Source of the DNA: Sphagnum compactum
Taxonomy: Eukaryota > Bryophyta > Sphagnopsida > Sphagnales
Assembly (NCBI GenBank): GCA_965153455.1
Contig: OZ234495.1
Coordinates: 15,000,875 to 15,064,874, forward strand
Reading direction: 5' to 3'
Length of the DNA: 64,000 nucleotides
The notes under the pieces are model-generated. The model made no database searches. It was not told the DNA's origin and worked only from the letters and a program-made list of their open reading frames with translations. The position numbers and the translations under genes were made by a program. Positions 37,561 through 51,800 of the stretch are shown here, piece by piece; position 1 is the stretch's first letter, and every line of letters begins with the position of its first letter.

Positions 37561-37821
37561 GTTGGTGCACTTGAATTTGGTCCCTCGTTTTGGTTGTGTG
37601 CATGATTAACAAGAGCCGAAAGATTTTCTTTGATTAAGACAATCTTGATTTTGATTTTCCAAATTTTGTTTTTAGACACACCCTCCAATGTATTTTCTCC
37701 ATGGTAATCATGTTTCAAAATTGCTTGACTCATGTCTAATTCATACTTCCCTTTTCACTTGGGATGCTTAAAAAATGTGATATAAAAAATCAACAAATGT
37801 CATATATATATACATATGCAT

Positions 37822-37836
37822 AGCCATGATGCCACC
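37822..37836 (-). other. Possible primer-binding site of the copia relic
   Basis: The minus strand reads TGGCATCATGGCT, 10 of 13 positions like the usual plant copia primer site complementary to initiator tRNA-Met. It lies about 270 bases before the first recognisable gag text, the right side and distance. Confidence 0.35.
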
Positions 37837-39090
37837 ACATGTTTAATCAAGCAACTATAACACCGCTTCACTATACTTTGGTACATTACTTTGCACATGA
37901 CATTGAGCTACCTCTAGCTAGGAATGACCTCTTGTGAAATAGAGAATCCCATTAGCATCACATGGGTAGGCACTCATGTGTGATTTTAAATTTTGTCTTG
38001 TTCAACAAAAATTGCCAAATCAATCTAAAGTGTAACACTTGCACATAACAATCAACCATACCCTTAAGAAGCTAAATGGGATAAATGGGCAAAAATCATT
38101 TTGAACATTGACTACGGATATTTGTGGGCTTTAGCTTTTCATTATGAATATGTCATTCTAGATTTGAACTATATCTTCTTTCAACTCACAATTGACTCAA
38201 GAAAAAATTAAAAAACCTCCAAGCAATTGGTGAACTTGTAAAATGCTAGAGCCCAAGCAAAAATACATGGATCTATATTGTAGCATGTGTTAATCTGATT
38301 TTTCAAGCAAGACTGGCAATTTGAGTGAAGTTGATGCAATCTTGGTGACATTGATGCAGTCCCGATGAAGTTGATGCTCTCCTAAACAAGCTAACGGTGA
38401 GCTACTTGACAATATATTATACTCGTCTTGGAAGACTTTTTTTTACCTTGGGATGATGCAATCACAAGAACTCATATTTCTTCATGGGTATGGGTATCTG
38501 AAGCTCAAGTACAATGTAGGTGAAAGCAAGCATGATTCCATGGATAGTGAAGATGATAAAAAATGGATGCCATTGCTCACATTTTCATTGATCACATGCT
38601 TTTTGATGACACCCCAATTGGTGGTGGTTGTTTGTTTGTTACTACAACCACTCAGAAAATCTCAACAATCCTTGCATCCAAGGGCAATCCTGGAGTTGCT
38701 ATCAACAAACACACAATGGTCTCTTTCTTACAGGAAATTGTGGTGTCTACAAGTTGCTGTCAATGAACACACCATATCTACTTTCATATGGGAATTTGAC
38801 TATGACCAAAATTGCTGACGCACATGCCAGTCCTTTTCTGTGTGACACCTTGCTGGAGAATTGACATCAAGCAAATCGAGGTGCATTACTATGTCGTTGA
38901 TGACAGACCTCTCTCCAACTATATGCATGATGTCTTAGCTATATGTCTTCAGATGTCTTCATGAGAATGTAATGACCTTGCGGGCAAGCATTCTCTTTTG
39001 TAAAATACCCCCAATGTAGTAGGGCAGAGCCTCCCATTGTACTGGCCTACCTCAAGTATTATATGCACCCTGGACCTCGGGTCTCTACCT
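37837..39090. other. Intergenic, possible 5' LTR then unrecognised ORFs
   Basis: If the primer site is real, the 5' LTR would begin here on the minus strand, but no second LTR copy was found. ORFs at 38453-38818 and 38563-38766 (plus) overlap in different frames and match nothing I know. Two diverged copies of a GCACCCTGGACCTCGGGTCT-like unit lie at about 39064-39140. Confidence 0.35.
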
Positions 39091-39099
39091 CAATCATCA

Positions 39100-40640
39100 T
39101 GCACACCTGGGACCTTGGGCTCTGCCCTTGGTTCACAGTGTAATAATACCATTAGACATGCTACATACAAAATGGACTTGATGTAGTTTAGGACAAGACA
39201 GAATAGCCCACATGGCAAAGAACAAGTTACACCATCATCAAACTGATGAAAGTGATTGACATGCCTCACCAAGATTGCTCTCCCAAATATTAAATTGAAA
39301 TGAACTTTGTGGAAGTGTGGCAATCTTCATTATTTGGAGTGGAGTACCCTGGGAGCTCTTTTGATGAGCCCCAACACAATAGCCAATTTCTTACTACAGC
39401 GACACAAATGAAATCCTTTTCTTCTTCTTCCACAGCATGCAGAACAAATTTAGTATCAGAAACATACCTGACATCATGCATTGGCTGTGACAATCTCTGC
39501 AGTTCTGCATGGATTTCAATCATCTGAGGGTGTGTCTTTGATCATCTACTACAATTTCATATTCACCCACCCTCATTATTCAATTCAATCCAGGTGTGAC
39601 CCTTCTTCACAACTCTTTCCTTTCTCTGCTGTTCAACATTCTCACAGACATGCCTAGTGCCAGCAGCAGCATAGATGTTTGATAGCAGCACATAACCAGA
39701 AACATTTTTGGGCTCCAATTCAAGAATTCTGTAAGCACCAAGCAAAGTTGTCCATACAGCCACATCTGGTTTATGGGGCATTGCCTTGATCATATTCTCT
39801 GGCTCCTGTAGATGGCCAGCATGGTCAAAAAAGCTTGACCATGCAGGTGTAATGTTCCAAGTTTGCAGAAATTGTATAGACCATGGTCATTGAAGCATAA
39901 CAGTGCATGCCTTCATCCGCCAAACCCGCACGGTTACAAGCTGACAGAAGACAAACAAAAGTGATATCACCTGGTAGTACACCTTCTTCGCACATCTGTT
40001 CAAAATGGTGAAGAATTTCTTTACTATGCCCATGTATGGCACATCCTCCAAGTATGGCATTCCAAGTGACCACATCCTGAGATGGCATTTTGATGAACAC
40101 TCTCCAAGCTTCCTCCATGCTCCCGGATTTTGCATACATGTTGATTCAAGTTATTCCACACAAAGAAATCTGAATCCCATGTAATTTTAGTGACCTTCTC
40201 ATGAGAACAACCTGTCCTGTTCAAGGGCAACCATGCTGGCATATGCATTCAGCACCCCCACAAAAGTAACAGAGTTTGGCTACACACCTTTCCTATTGGA
40301 TTTGTCAAAATAGTTCCGGTGCCTTCTGCCCTTGAATGCATCATGGTGGTCCAAGTGACCACATTTCAAGATGGCATCTTGTTGAAAACTCTCCAAGCAT
40401 CCAACCAATGCTCCCACATTTTGCATACATGTCAACCAAGCTAGTCCCCACAAAGATATCGGACTTGCAACCACTTTGAATGAGATGTTCATGAACAAGC
40501 CTGGAGTTTTTAAGAGCTCCTAAACCAGCATATGCATTAGTGACCTGAACAAAAGTGAAATTGTCATGACTCATTCCTTCTTGTTGCATTTGTTGGAAAA
40601 GCTGTATCACCTTCTCAGGTTGCCCACCTTTTCACATATT
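39100..40640 (-). pseudogene. PPR protein, PLS class with DYW domain, decayed
   Basis: Such proteins bind organelle RNA and edit C to U. Minus-strand text in order: VIQLFQQMQQEGM, GCKSDIFVGTSLVDMYAKCGS, KMPSQDVVTWNAILGGC, ITFVCLLSACNRAGLADEGM, then E-type text LELEPKNVSGYVLLSNIYAA and VKKGHTWIELNNE. The DYW domain follows: MIEIHAELQRL, EDCHTSTKFIS and FGRAILVRHVNHFHQFDDG, where the family has GRAI.VRD.NRFHHF.DG. At least five frame changes and several stops break it. In the E region GAYRI joins directly to LELEP; the roughly 14-18 residues usual between them are missing. The terminal DYW triplet is lost. The N-terminal repeats upstream of 40640 fade out. Confidence 0.88.
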
Positions 40641-42900
40641 TTGTAAGCTTCTTCTTCCATGCAAAAATGTGCCTGGTGCCATTGCAGCCATCTCTGCTGC
40701 CACCCATGGTGAGTTTCGTGCATACTCAAGCCAGAGTGCTTCCTGTGTCTTCTTATGTTTGAAATTCAAGTGCCTTTCATTTGTCTACAACCAGAAATCC
40801 AGATCAAGCTGATCAGCCATGTACGCTCCACATCCCAGGCATAAACAGCATCATAAGAACAGAGAAAGCTGCAACTGTCCTCCTCCATCAGCAAGAGAAG
40901 TGTGTCACAGCATATTGCACCTACTTCCAGTTCTCCAGCCTATGACTACTATCCTACCATTGCAAAGGATCTGAAAAGAATTTCTGCCAAAGTTTAGACC
41001 ATAGCAGGATGGATGGCAATCTAAAGAGAGAGCAACAAGATTGGCACCAACAAGAACTATGGCTCCATTGAAATGTAAACTCTGACAGGATCAATGTTCA
41101 GTTGCCTTCTCTTATCTATGATTCCACCATTCCGAGGATCCAAAAAGAACTCCCCCCACAGTTTCTCTCTCTGACCTCCATGAACTGCAAAAATCTTCCT
41201 ATCAAGTCATGCACTTGGATCACATAGAAGTGATGATAAGGTATTGCATCTTGCAGAGATTGTAAAGAGAGTGAGATTTTGAAGAGATTATGCAGCAAAG
41301 AGAGTGAATTCCTCCTCCTGCCAAGATTTTATTGCCTTCTTCTGTACAAAAGTCTTGGTTCCTCTGCGCAAAAATGTCCATCCAACAGAAAGCAAAGGAG
41401 GTTTTGACAACTTTGGCAATTTTCTTTGGCCACCCATCTTGCTTCTTTCTCGCATTTGGAGAAGGCCTTAGCCTGCATTCCATTGAAAACAATGATCATC
41501 CCTTCTGAGTAACATGAACATTTACATCTTCACGCTTGAAAGGGGAAGTAATGTAATGCTATAAAGTCCATTGGCTGATGAGCTAGATGCTTTGAAGCAA
41601 CCCTGCCAGTCATAGGAATTTTCTGTTTGGCAATGCGCCACTTATATGAATGAGCATGCTTACTTTCCAGGGTTTAGTATATTGCAGGTCAAAGTGATCA
41701 TCAAAAAATTTCTCCATAAACTACACTTGAGGATTTATGTCAGATAGCATCTCCGGTCTTCTTTGTCCTAGTATTGCCCAGTTGTCAAACTGGCTGATTT
41801 GCAATGAGAAGGACAAAATGTCAGATGTCGAAGGGTTTGTCTGCAATGTGGATCCATTTGAGAAGAACATAGTCAAATGAGACTAAAAGCTTTCCAACAA
41901 TGAATGAGACTCATGTCTCAGCACAAACTGATGGGCAATGTATATATTTCTGTCTCAATTTCTTCTTCTTCTATGGCCAGATGCTAGCCACCTAGTCAAG
42001 GCAGTTCTTTAACAGGAAGCCATTTTTTCAATGAGTATCAGTTGAAGTGTGTTGTGTGCTCATGGCAGGTAGATCCTCACGCTGAATGAGCAAGGGATGT
42101 GAGTGCATGTCAGGGAGTTGTAGCCATCTGTGGTTGTAAGAGAGCACCTACAAATGGGATGAGCATTGGTCTGTACAAATCCCCCCATTTGTGGAAATCA
42201 ATGGGTCTCTCATCTCTGAAGACATGCATTTCAGCTCATACTGCCCTCTTTCTTTTCACAGAAAGACATGGTGTTCATAAGGTCACTGGAAAGAACAAGG
42301 CAGAAACAGCAGAGGGCTGGAGCTTGATAACATTGATTGGAGTTGGGAAAAAAATGAGCAGCTCTTAGTTTATTTTGGCTGCTTTTGAGCAAGAAGGTCA
42401 CAGACTTTCTCTAGATGAACTTGATTTACTGCAAGTGAGATAGAATGGTGGGTTTTTTGTTTGGTCTGTGTCAATGGGAGAGGATAAGAGGCTCATATTA
42501 CTAACATGGTTTCATATTCTTGGAGAACTTTTCAACCCCATTTCTGTTGTACCATACTCAAGAACCATAATGTTTCATAAAAACATCAATTCCTGCACTT
42601 TGTAGCCAAGGGTCCAGTGCCCTAGTTTGTCAATGGTCATGAGTGAGGCAGATGCTTACATTCATGCTTCACTATTTGCAGGATATTTTTTTGCCTTGAG
42701 TTTGGCATGCCTCATCATGTTCACAAACAGAATGGTTCCCAACATTATTGGTTAGGAAATCACTGAAATCTTCTCCATGGATCATCTACCTTCAGACTTG
42801 CAGCATTGGCATTACAGAGTAGGTATCCAAACTGTAAGCATTACAACCATGACTTCCATCTGCCCATGTGTTTCTGCTCCTTGGTAACTAAAACAGGGAC
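40641..42900. other. Region upstream of the PPR pseudogene, unrecognised
   Basis: Composition is closer to that of the genic regions. Two similar segments near 40945-41000 and 41115-41165 (CTACCATTGCAAAGGATC against CCACCATTCCGAGGATCC) suggest an old local duplication. It may hold the former leader of the PPR gene. No domain recognised. Confidence 0.35.
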
Positions 42901-45900
42901 AGATCTTTGAAGTTGCACTTCCAAGTTCTTGTGCACTTACAGCACTTGCAAAAGACATGGTACTACGTCTATTTTGACTTGTGCATGGGACCAAGTTCAT
43001 AAGCATGTTGCTGTCTATCAAAGACATGTAGTCTTATGGGTCATAGTTGAGCATGTTAGAGGTTTTGCAGCATTTTCCTGGGCAAACTCTGGGCCAAATA
43101 TCAGTTTGGCATGTGGGCAAATGCTAGACTTGCCTTGGGCCAAAGATATTGCACATTTGAAATGTTTTCATTTAAACCCCCCACGACCTACCTATACCTC
43201 CGAATCATCCCCCCTCCCCGCCCAATTTCCCAAACTTGGTCAATTAGAACTTCCACAATTGCTCCAAACCTGTCCACCCCACAATCTACAAAGATTGTTA
43301 TTGCCAATTCAAATGAATTTTGTAGGAAAGTTGCAAACTAGATCCACTTATCAATTTTCCATCTCCACCTTGACTCAATCCCGTGCTATTTGGTTGTCTT
43401 GCCACAATTGGGGTCTTGGAATTGTTATGTTGTTAATGTCAACATGAGGCACAAATTTGGCTTGTGCCCTCTAGCTAGAAGAATATGCCCCCATGATGAA
43501 GTCAAAAGCCATTCATTTTAGGTTGTTGAGTTGTCAAACACATTCCAATCAACCAAGCCATGGATGACATATCCATGGCTTGCTTAAAAAGATGTTGGCA
43601 TTGCATTAATTAATCCATGGACTGCAATTATGTTAGTAAGGTACCCCATACAACATTCACATTCATTTGTGGGAGGTTTTTTTCCAACTATTTGACGAGA
43701 ATACCACCACATGTTTCCTCCTTGGTTCCAAAATGCATCAGATGCTAGGATGAAACTCACATATGTTGATAAATAAATGCCAACTTAGGCATTCTCACCT
43801 TGTTAAGCATGGCAAATGATGGTTGGTCTTTTTATGTGACTGGTGATTTGGTTGTGCTTTCAATGTCATGGATCTTGCATATGGTCCACATGATAGCTTG
43901 TACGGCAAATCACTTGTAGCATTGTAAAAATGCCTTAACCACTACCTAAGTCTATTGATTTGCTTCATAAATGACAAGCATATTAACCTAACCCCATTGC
44001 ATCAATAATCATTGACCTATCTTGAATTTTCTATTTATAATTTGTGCATCCTCATTTAGGTGTGGATTCATAAACCTTATTGGGATCATGGTTTGTTTGA
44101 ATGGCACAAAACTAATATGGTATTACAATTTTTCAATGTTTTAAAATGCCAAAACATTTTAAAACATTTCCTCCAACCTTCCCATCTAAACATATTCATT
44201 ACATAATTTTCTATGTGTCAAAATCTTTAAACATTCAAACCGTATGATCTAACGTTCGTGAACCCACTTCGGATTCACATATTTAATTTTTCTGGTAGTT
44301 GGTGAAAAGAAATTTTGTGGATATTTAAAAAGTTTAGAACCCATTTATAAATCATATGACTACAACTTTAAAAGGATTCATTTCAAACATAAAAGTAGAT
44401 AGGGTGTTAAATACATCATATGCTAAATAGATTAGGAGGCAATTTCCCCATTCACACAAAAAAAGAGTATTTTGATACATTGACAAAAATAATAATAAAA
44501 AATTAGCATGCTCCTAACATCCAAGGGGCTTGTCAACATATGTAATGGGGCCAATAAAGTATTCAAAATATGCATCTCATATTTATATATCAAATTACAA
44601 TACTTGTTTCTTATACAAATGGTTTTATTGTAATAATTCTATACATGTGAAAGACATTTCCTTTTGTAAGACAAGAATTTTGTGTTTATATAATGTTATC
44701 AAAATACTAGTTATATTCATATGCATGGAAATATTTCAACATTTTTGTGATGTGTTTGTTCCATATTCCAAGACAGTAACTTGAACTTTTCATTATTACA
44801 CATTTAACGTTGCCTTATGTGCTATTTTTTGCCAAAAACAACTTCGCAAACTACAAACGACAATACTTTCGAAACATTCAAGCAAATTGTGACCCAACAA
44901 GGTTACATTTCTTGAGATGCTCATAGATTTGGAATTGGCATGCTTTGATATTGTTACCATCATTAAAAGAAAATGTAAATATTACTATGAAAGCTTCGAT
45001 CTTGGGTCTTGTAGACCCTACCCTATTCTTGTTCATGAAAGACCTTGGCAAGGCCATCCTACAAATGAATAGGTCCACTTGCCTTAGCCTTTAGACATTT
45101 GTGTCTCCTATGAACAATCCATCCTTTAGTAATCATGACAAGCAAGGCTTTTGGATTGCGATAGTTAGTAGTTGATTTGGAAATGAAACTAATAACTTCA
45201 TAGCTATGTGGTGTTTGGATGTTAGGTTGGCCAAATTGTTCTTGTCTACATGCACACACTTACATATTAACCCTTCTCCTAATAGAACAAGAAGTCCAAT
45301 GGCTATTTTTGTGAAAAGCTCCACAAAAATTAAGCCTCTTGATTCTTTATGTACGTTGATTTTTTGGCTTGCTCACATGCGGTTCAACATTTTATACCAA
45401 TGTCTAGCACTATTGGGTAAATTGAATGAACCATGGAATTGAATGTAAGATGGAATAACGCAAATTCAAAAACTAAAAAAGGCAATTATTTATAAACAAA
45501 CATTGGGTATACGCAAAGTCATACATACCAACTACTTGGACAATGTGATTATTTAACATCATTTTCAAAATCTCCTTTTGAATAAGTTATATACTTTTAG
45601 CTTCTATTCATCAGACCATAAAATAAACCTAATTTATTTTATAAAAATAAGGGCCATTCACTTTGACCATTTAATGACAAAGACAAGTTAATTATGCAAT
45701 GCAATTTTGAATGAGGGTTGGCCAATTCTAAGATTTTAGAAACACATGTTGGGTTTAGTTTTATAATGTTTTCTGAAATGCAAAACCCGTTGATTTTTCT
45801 TGCCTAATAAAAAAATTAAAAAAAAAAAACTTGCCAATTTTAGGGCCAAGTCAAGGTTTTTAAGCCATTAGTTCCCACATAATTTAACATTTATAAAGTT

Positions 45901-48900
45901 TATAAGACCCATTTGTTCCAAGTCCAAAGTTGGTTTTGGGTTTGAAGGTTTAAAAACCTAGATTTAAAACCCTATCTAAACCTTACCTAAAATACGACAT
46001 AGGCCTTATTTAAATTCTATCTAGGCACTACCTAAGACTTTATTTAAACCCTAGTTGAAAGCCTAAATTTTTAACAACATAATAATTGTAATTTTTTTAT
46101 TAAAAAACCCCAATTGTAAGGAAAAAAACAAATATATATATCACAAAAGGGGTTTGGCAACCCCATTTCGAATGTTCCATAATTTTGACATTCATGAATA
46201 AGTACAACAAAAACACAACTTGTTTGTAAAACAAATGATGGTCATATGGTTGGGACAATCTTTGTTTACCAAGGTGGTTGTGAATTCAAACTTGGGAGAG
46301 GTTTTTAACCTTTACCTTTTGACCTAATACCTAAACCATGAACCTAAAAACTAAACCCACTCAAACATGGTTTAAAACCTATCAGGCTAGGTCTAGCCCC
46401 ACATAAACCCATTGATTCTAGACCTTGGTTGGGTCCAAATTCAAATAGACTTGCCAATTCTTGGTCTTCATTAAGTATAGGTTTATATTACACTTCTTAA
46501 ACCCAGATCTAGATTTAGACTCGGCCAAAAACCTAAAACTAACCAAGGTTATTTTGAACTTAGTTGTTAATTGATAATAATTATTGGAAAAGTAATCAAA
46601 AGTTAATTTTGAAATATAATTCCAATAAAAAACTACTCAACTTAAAGGTAAACCTCCTTGTCTATTTTACTTAACATGCATTATAATGATTATCTAGTTA
46701 CTAATAGTAAGTATTTACTCATTTTTTTAATGCATGTTTATTTATTATATATTTCCTTCATTTTTTTTTTCTTACTCCCAATTTCTTTTTTGGCCACAAA
46801 CATCTTTGACAATGATTTTTCCAAATTCCAACATTTGACCTAAAATAAAAATGTTGTTATTTTGCCTTGACAGAGGGTTGTTCCAATCTAGAAACAACCC
46901 ATGTTCATACAATTGCAAATTGTTTTATTTCCAAAATCTAGTTTTTAATTCATTTTAATTTGATTTTTTTTTTATCACCTTAGCTTTTAGTTCATATTAC
47001 ATTCATACTCATTCAACCCAAAACAAGTGAAGTCTTGGGAACTTTGACAATGGTAAATTGAAAACATAAATTCAAACAACCCCATTTGGAAGTCCTGATT
47101 TTATCTTTTAATTTTGGTTAATGCAAATAAGTTTATTCAAAGTATTGGGATCTCCAACTTCAAATTATAGAACATGTTATTTGTAAACAAAAACCTAAAA
47201 TTTCAACTTAAAAAAAAAGTCATCTAATGATTTCAAATTTGACCTATTTTTTCAATCAATATTATTCATGATCAAGTTTTTGTACACCTCCTACTAAAAA
47301 TTTCCATGTGGCAAAACAACATGGGAAATTACGATTGCTAAAGTTGTAAAATACCTAATTGGGCATATTGGATTGCACCACTTCACACAACGTAAGTTGA
47401 TTAATAATGTATTTTGCAAAGTTCAATTTGGCATTGACACCACAAAACTCACAATCTAATACTAATTGAAGTTAAACTTGTAGGGAAACATTTATCAATG
47501 TTAATGATATTGCCTTCTTTTGGGGGTGGGCACTATGATTGGGACCTAATGATCATATACATTTTTCACATGCAACCAAATGTGGTGTGAAAATAAACAA
47601 TGTATAATTTTATTTTCACACAAGACCACCATTAATTCATTTCCACAATTAGTTCACTCTTGAAATTTTGTCCTCCATAAAAGTCACACCATTAAAGTTC
47701 ACAATACACATGGGTGAAAACACATTAGGGTGTACTGAAAACAACAATAGCAAAGTCCATTTTAGGAGTTTTTCTAGTGTATTTTTAAACACATAAAATT
47801 GGACAAAAACACAAAACCTTGAAACAATGTTAAAGTTGACATTTTTTTTCCATGTCCATGTTAATGGTGCCCTGCTTTCAACCTTTTTGAACACCTTTAT
47901 TTAATATTGGTCATGAAAACATCCTTTTGTATATGTGATAGAGTAAAAAAGATTTGAATTTTATCACATACAATAAGGAATTATAAAGTCCATCACATAT
48001 TTCATATTTTCCAAAAAATTTATTCCTAAATGTCATAACCTTTCAAACTATAGCATCATCCCAAAATTTTGAAGAATCTTCAATTCCATTATAAGTAATA
48101 AGTCCAAAACTTTTTTTTTCTTGACCTTGGAATTGTCAAGATTTGAAAGTCCATATTTTATTGAAAATGATTTTTTTAAATTTAATTATTCGAAAGTAAG
48201 AAGGACAAAGAATTTAATTTCACTTATTTGAGTCCATTTTGTTGGAATTTTCAACTTGCATATGGGTTTTATATAATAGTGTGTGTCTAACCTATAAAAT
48301 TTTGCCTTTGTGACATTTATAATGTACTTTTACCCACATCACATCGTAAAGATTAAAATTTGAATGCTGTCGATAAAACATTATTTGAAATAAATGTCCT
48401 TCCACATTGTAGTATAGGTATATTATTTTTCAAGTTATACTTTGGACTTTGGAGATAAATATAATAAAATTTGTGATCATAATCAATTTCGTAGTCACCC
48501 AATGAAAAGGCTTTTATTCATGACTACTTAAACACAGTCATCCTTTCTCTATGATCATCAAAAGTTGAATGCCCTAAAATGTTATTAGACCAATGTAATA
48601 TAATTGGTGGTTGATTCTTAATTCCTTTATAGGAATTGAAGTTGCATCCCTCAATTGAACATCTTCTCTTGTAATTGTTGAACCCCACCTTAAGGAACAA
48701 TGTTTTTCCAAGACTTTCTAATATTTCTATTAATAGGTTTTTGCATTAAAAAATGAGAGTACTTATGATGAACCTGATTTTCATTTTTTCACACATGAAA
48801 GGCAAAAGTAATGAATTGTTTCTATCCTTTTGGCTAAAATGACTTTTTCCATTTTCATGTGGCAATGGTTATTGTACCAAAATAGCAAATAGTGGCTATG

Positions 48901-51400
48901 AAAAGACAAATAAAATATAATTTGAATGTAAATCCATTGAAAAAAAGTTCATATTTTTCAAGACCGACAACAAGATGTAACCTCAAACCTAAAACAAAGT
49001 TCACAACTTAAAAAGTTTTGACCTAAAAAATATAAACTAACTCACACACCACACCTTTGTTTCAATTTGCTACACTTTTGCAAACATGTAAACCTAGAAT
49101 CTACACTAAAGCCAATGAAACATTCATCGTTGTGAATGAACATTATTTTCCATGCCCCACCATTCTTTGCAATTGCAAAGTTATGTCCTTGAGCTCAAGT
49201 AAACCATTGATGTTAATGCTAATTACCAAACTTTCAATTAATGAACATGGGTGTTGAACATGTGGCAAATAAATTTCATATGTCTATACAGATTTATGCC
49301 AAGTAGAAGCACATTTCATTCCTGTAGTGGTGATGAAACATGAGCAAAGTGACAAATCTATCTAAATAACTTTAGTTTTTGTGTGGTGATCTAGACTATC
49401 ATCAAGTAATGACTACCATGCCATGAAAAGTAGACAAATCCTGGTGATATTTTCATTTTTTTCCCACTTAATATTTTTAACACCCATATTTTTATCATAT
49501 TATTTTGACTATTTCTAGCCACCAAGGAAATTTATGATGTTGAAGAAAGACAAAAGGATTGGGATTTTAGTTCAAACTATAGAAAAATGTAAAATATTTG
49601 GTGATTGGATCATGGCCCATTAAATTCCTTGTAAAATATGCAACCTTCAATGGTTGATACATCTCTTTTTGAATTTTGTGATGTAGCTAAAAAGGCAAAC
49701 GTCCATAAGATGATTTAACCATATTTGGGAATTAAAATATGAAATTAATTAAACAAAGAATCCTTATATTTTGGCTACATATTGGAACATAGGATAGGGT
49801 TTGGTAATTTATTTATTTTTTCCCAAAATTGGTGAATGAAACACCAAAAAAACACTAAATTTTCAACATTTTAGAAAAATTTTGCCCCAAACAAGAAAAA
49901 CATTATGGTTGATAACCATAAGATTAGCATAAACAACTCCAAAGAGAGCATTCTCCTTACTCTTTACCCTAACACCCATCCCAAAATGAAAATAAAATTA
50001 GAGTACATGTTATAGCTGTTACCTTGAATGAGAGCTAAAAGGGTAGAAATTAGAAACCCAACTAACATGATCACCCCATAAATTGAATAAAAACCAACTC
50101 TCCCCATCCTCATTCCTATTTCTAATTCTTTAAAAATCCTTTTAGTGGATTGAGTTACTTTCCAACTTTTTGCATAGCTCTTATGAATTTTAAAAAAAGA
50201 GTGTATTGTTGAGGTTGAAAGAGGTCAAGCCAGAGTTTATTTACCCATAACCTTGAAAAAAGGACACAAGACAAAACATAGTAATTTATTAATGAATGTG
50301 ACAATGGCCATAACAATAAAACAATTAGTAAAACTAAAATGGTAAAATAAAAAAATTCCATTGGTCAAATTATCTTTCTAAACAATTCTAAATGATGACC
50401 ATGTCAATTTCATTTGTTTTGATTTTTCAAATATTTTCATTAATTAATATTTATGTGGTACTATATGCATGGCCACTTCATGCATTACACAACTAAGTAT
50501 TTAGTTAAAAACATCAATATATAGAGCTTTATTGAATGATGGTTGATTTGCAACAAGATAATTCATGTGTACTAGACATGAAATATGGCAAATTCTTGAA
50601 TATACCTACATAGAAGATTAATCACATTCTCCATTTTTACAAATGTGTGTTCCAAATTATAGTTATTACACCTAATCATCCAAAGTAAGGAACACCATTA
50701 GCTTATCGGTTTGTCCACCATGATGGACCCTTGGTTTTGGAGGGCAAGAAGGTTGTTGAGCATGCTACTCTCACATTAGTATGAGTTCCCAAAATGGCTT
50801 CCAATGAGCATTCCTTTAACCTTTATTAAAATCACGGCACAATTTAATAAGATTTACAACATATAAGATGGATGGGAGGTAGAGATACATTCTTATCTCC
50901 TAAGTATGCATGGTTAATTGAGTCTACACCCTATAAGGATAAGGCATGCTTGCAAAGAATTTAAGATTTACAAATTCTTAAATTTTTTTAAAGTTTCACA
51001 AATACTTATATTTTGTTGGTTGCATGTTATTTTTTTTAGTGTTTCTCAAATGGTTTTATGATGAGCATTCCATGTGGATTGGGGGAGGGTTTGATCAAAT
51101 AAAACCACAATTTGGCATGAAATTTGTTTGATGGAGTACTTATCTTGGTCATTGTTAGTACATATAAAAATGCATTACATGAATGCCATGTTTGAGTTCA
51201 TTTTTGTCTAGTGAAGTCTATAGTATCTTTTTGTGCAATGAATTTTTCCATTTTTTTTCCCCCAAAAAGAAAATAAAATTGGACCCACCTTTAGGTCTTA
51301 GCATGAGCCATCTCGACATCATTTGCTTGATTTCAACTGAAATTTTTATAAAAAAAACTTTTAAGTGTGTAAATGATGAATCCAATGATTGATTGTAATC
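42901..51400. other. Long AT-rich intergenic stretch
   Basis: There are many short ORFs. The longest, 42929-43447 plus, is Pro/Thr/Ser-rich with no known domain. Between 45950 and 46070 a degenerate TAAACC/CTATCTAAACC motif recurs loosely. No gene or element end can be supported. Confidence 0.45.
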
Positions 51401-51419
51401 CCATTCATGGATCTTTAAC

Positions 51420-51800
51420 AAGGCTCCGCAAGGTAAAGGGGTCGAGTACATGAACCCTTGACCGCCACAAGGATTGGCACTTTGTCGCCAAGAAATCAAA
51501 GGATCATCTTTGATCCATACTTAGTAGGGTTCGAAAAACCAAAGAACTGGTCAAAGAGCATAACTTGAACCACGGGTTTTGTGCCAGTTCTTTGGAAAAA
51601 AAAACACACCTAAAATAATTTATAACAACGTTGTTGAACAATTGCACAAACAAATTCGTTAGAATTTCAAGGTGGTTTGCGAATTCTAATAGCTTTGTGC
51701 TATTGGCTCGAAGCTTCAATGCTTGAAGGGGAGAGTGTACGAGCGTACCTACTTGAGATTGGCACATTGTCACACAAATCTTCAACTTGGTGAAGAAGCT
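51420..51800. repeat. Two diverged copies of a short repeat
   Basis: GATTGGCACTTTGTCGCC with a preceding AAGGGGTCGAGTAC (about 51436-51490) and GATTGGCACATTGTCAC with AAGGGGAGAGTGTACGAG (about 51726-51775) are similar along about 60 bases in the same orientation. Identity unknown; a worn SINE or LTR fragment is possible. Confidence 0.4.

Noticed and set aside
42929-43447. 172-codon ORF
   Set aside because: No domain, biased Pro/Ser/Thr composition and no splice or start context. Chance openness is likelier than a gene.
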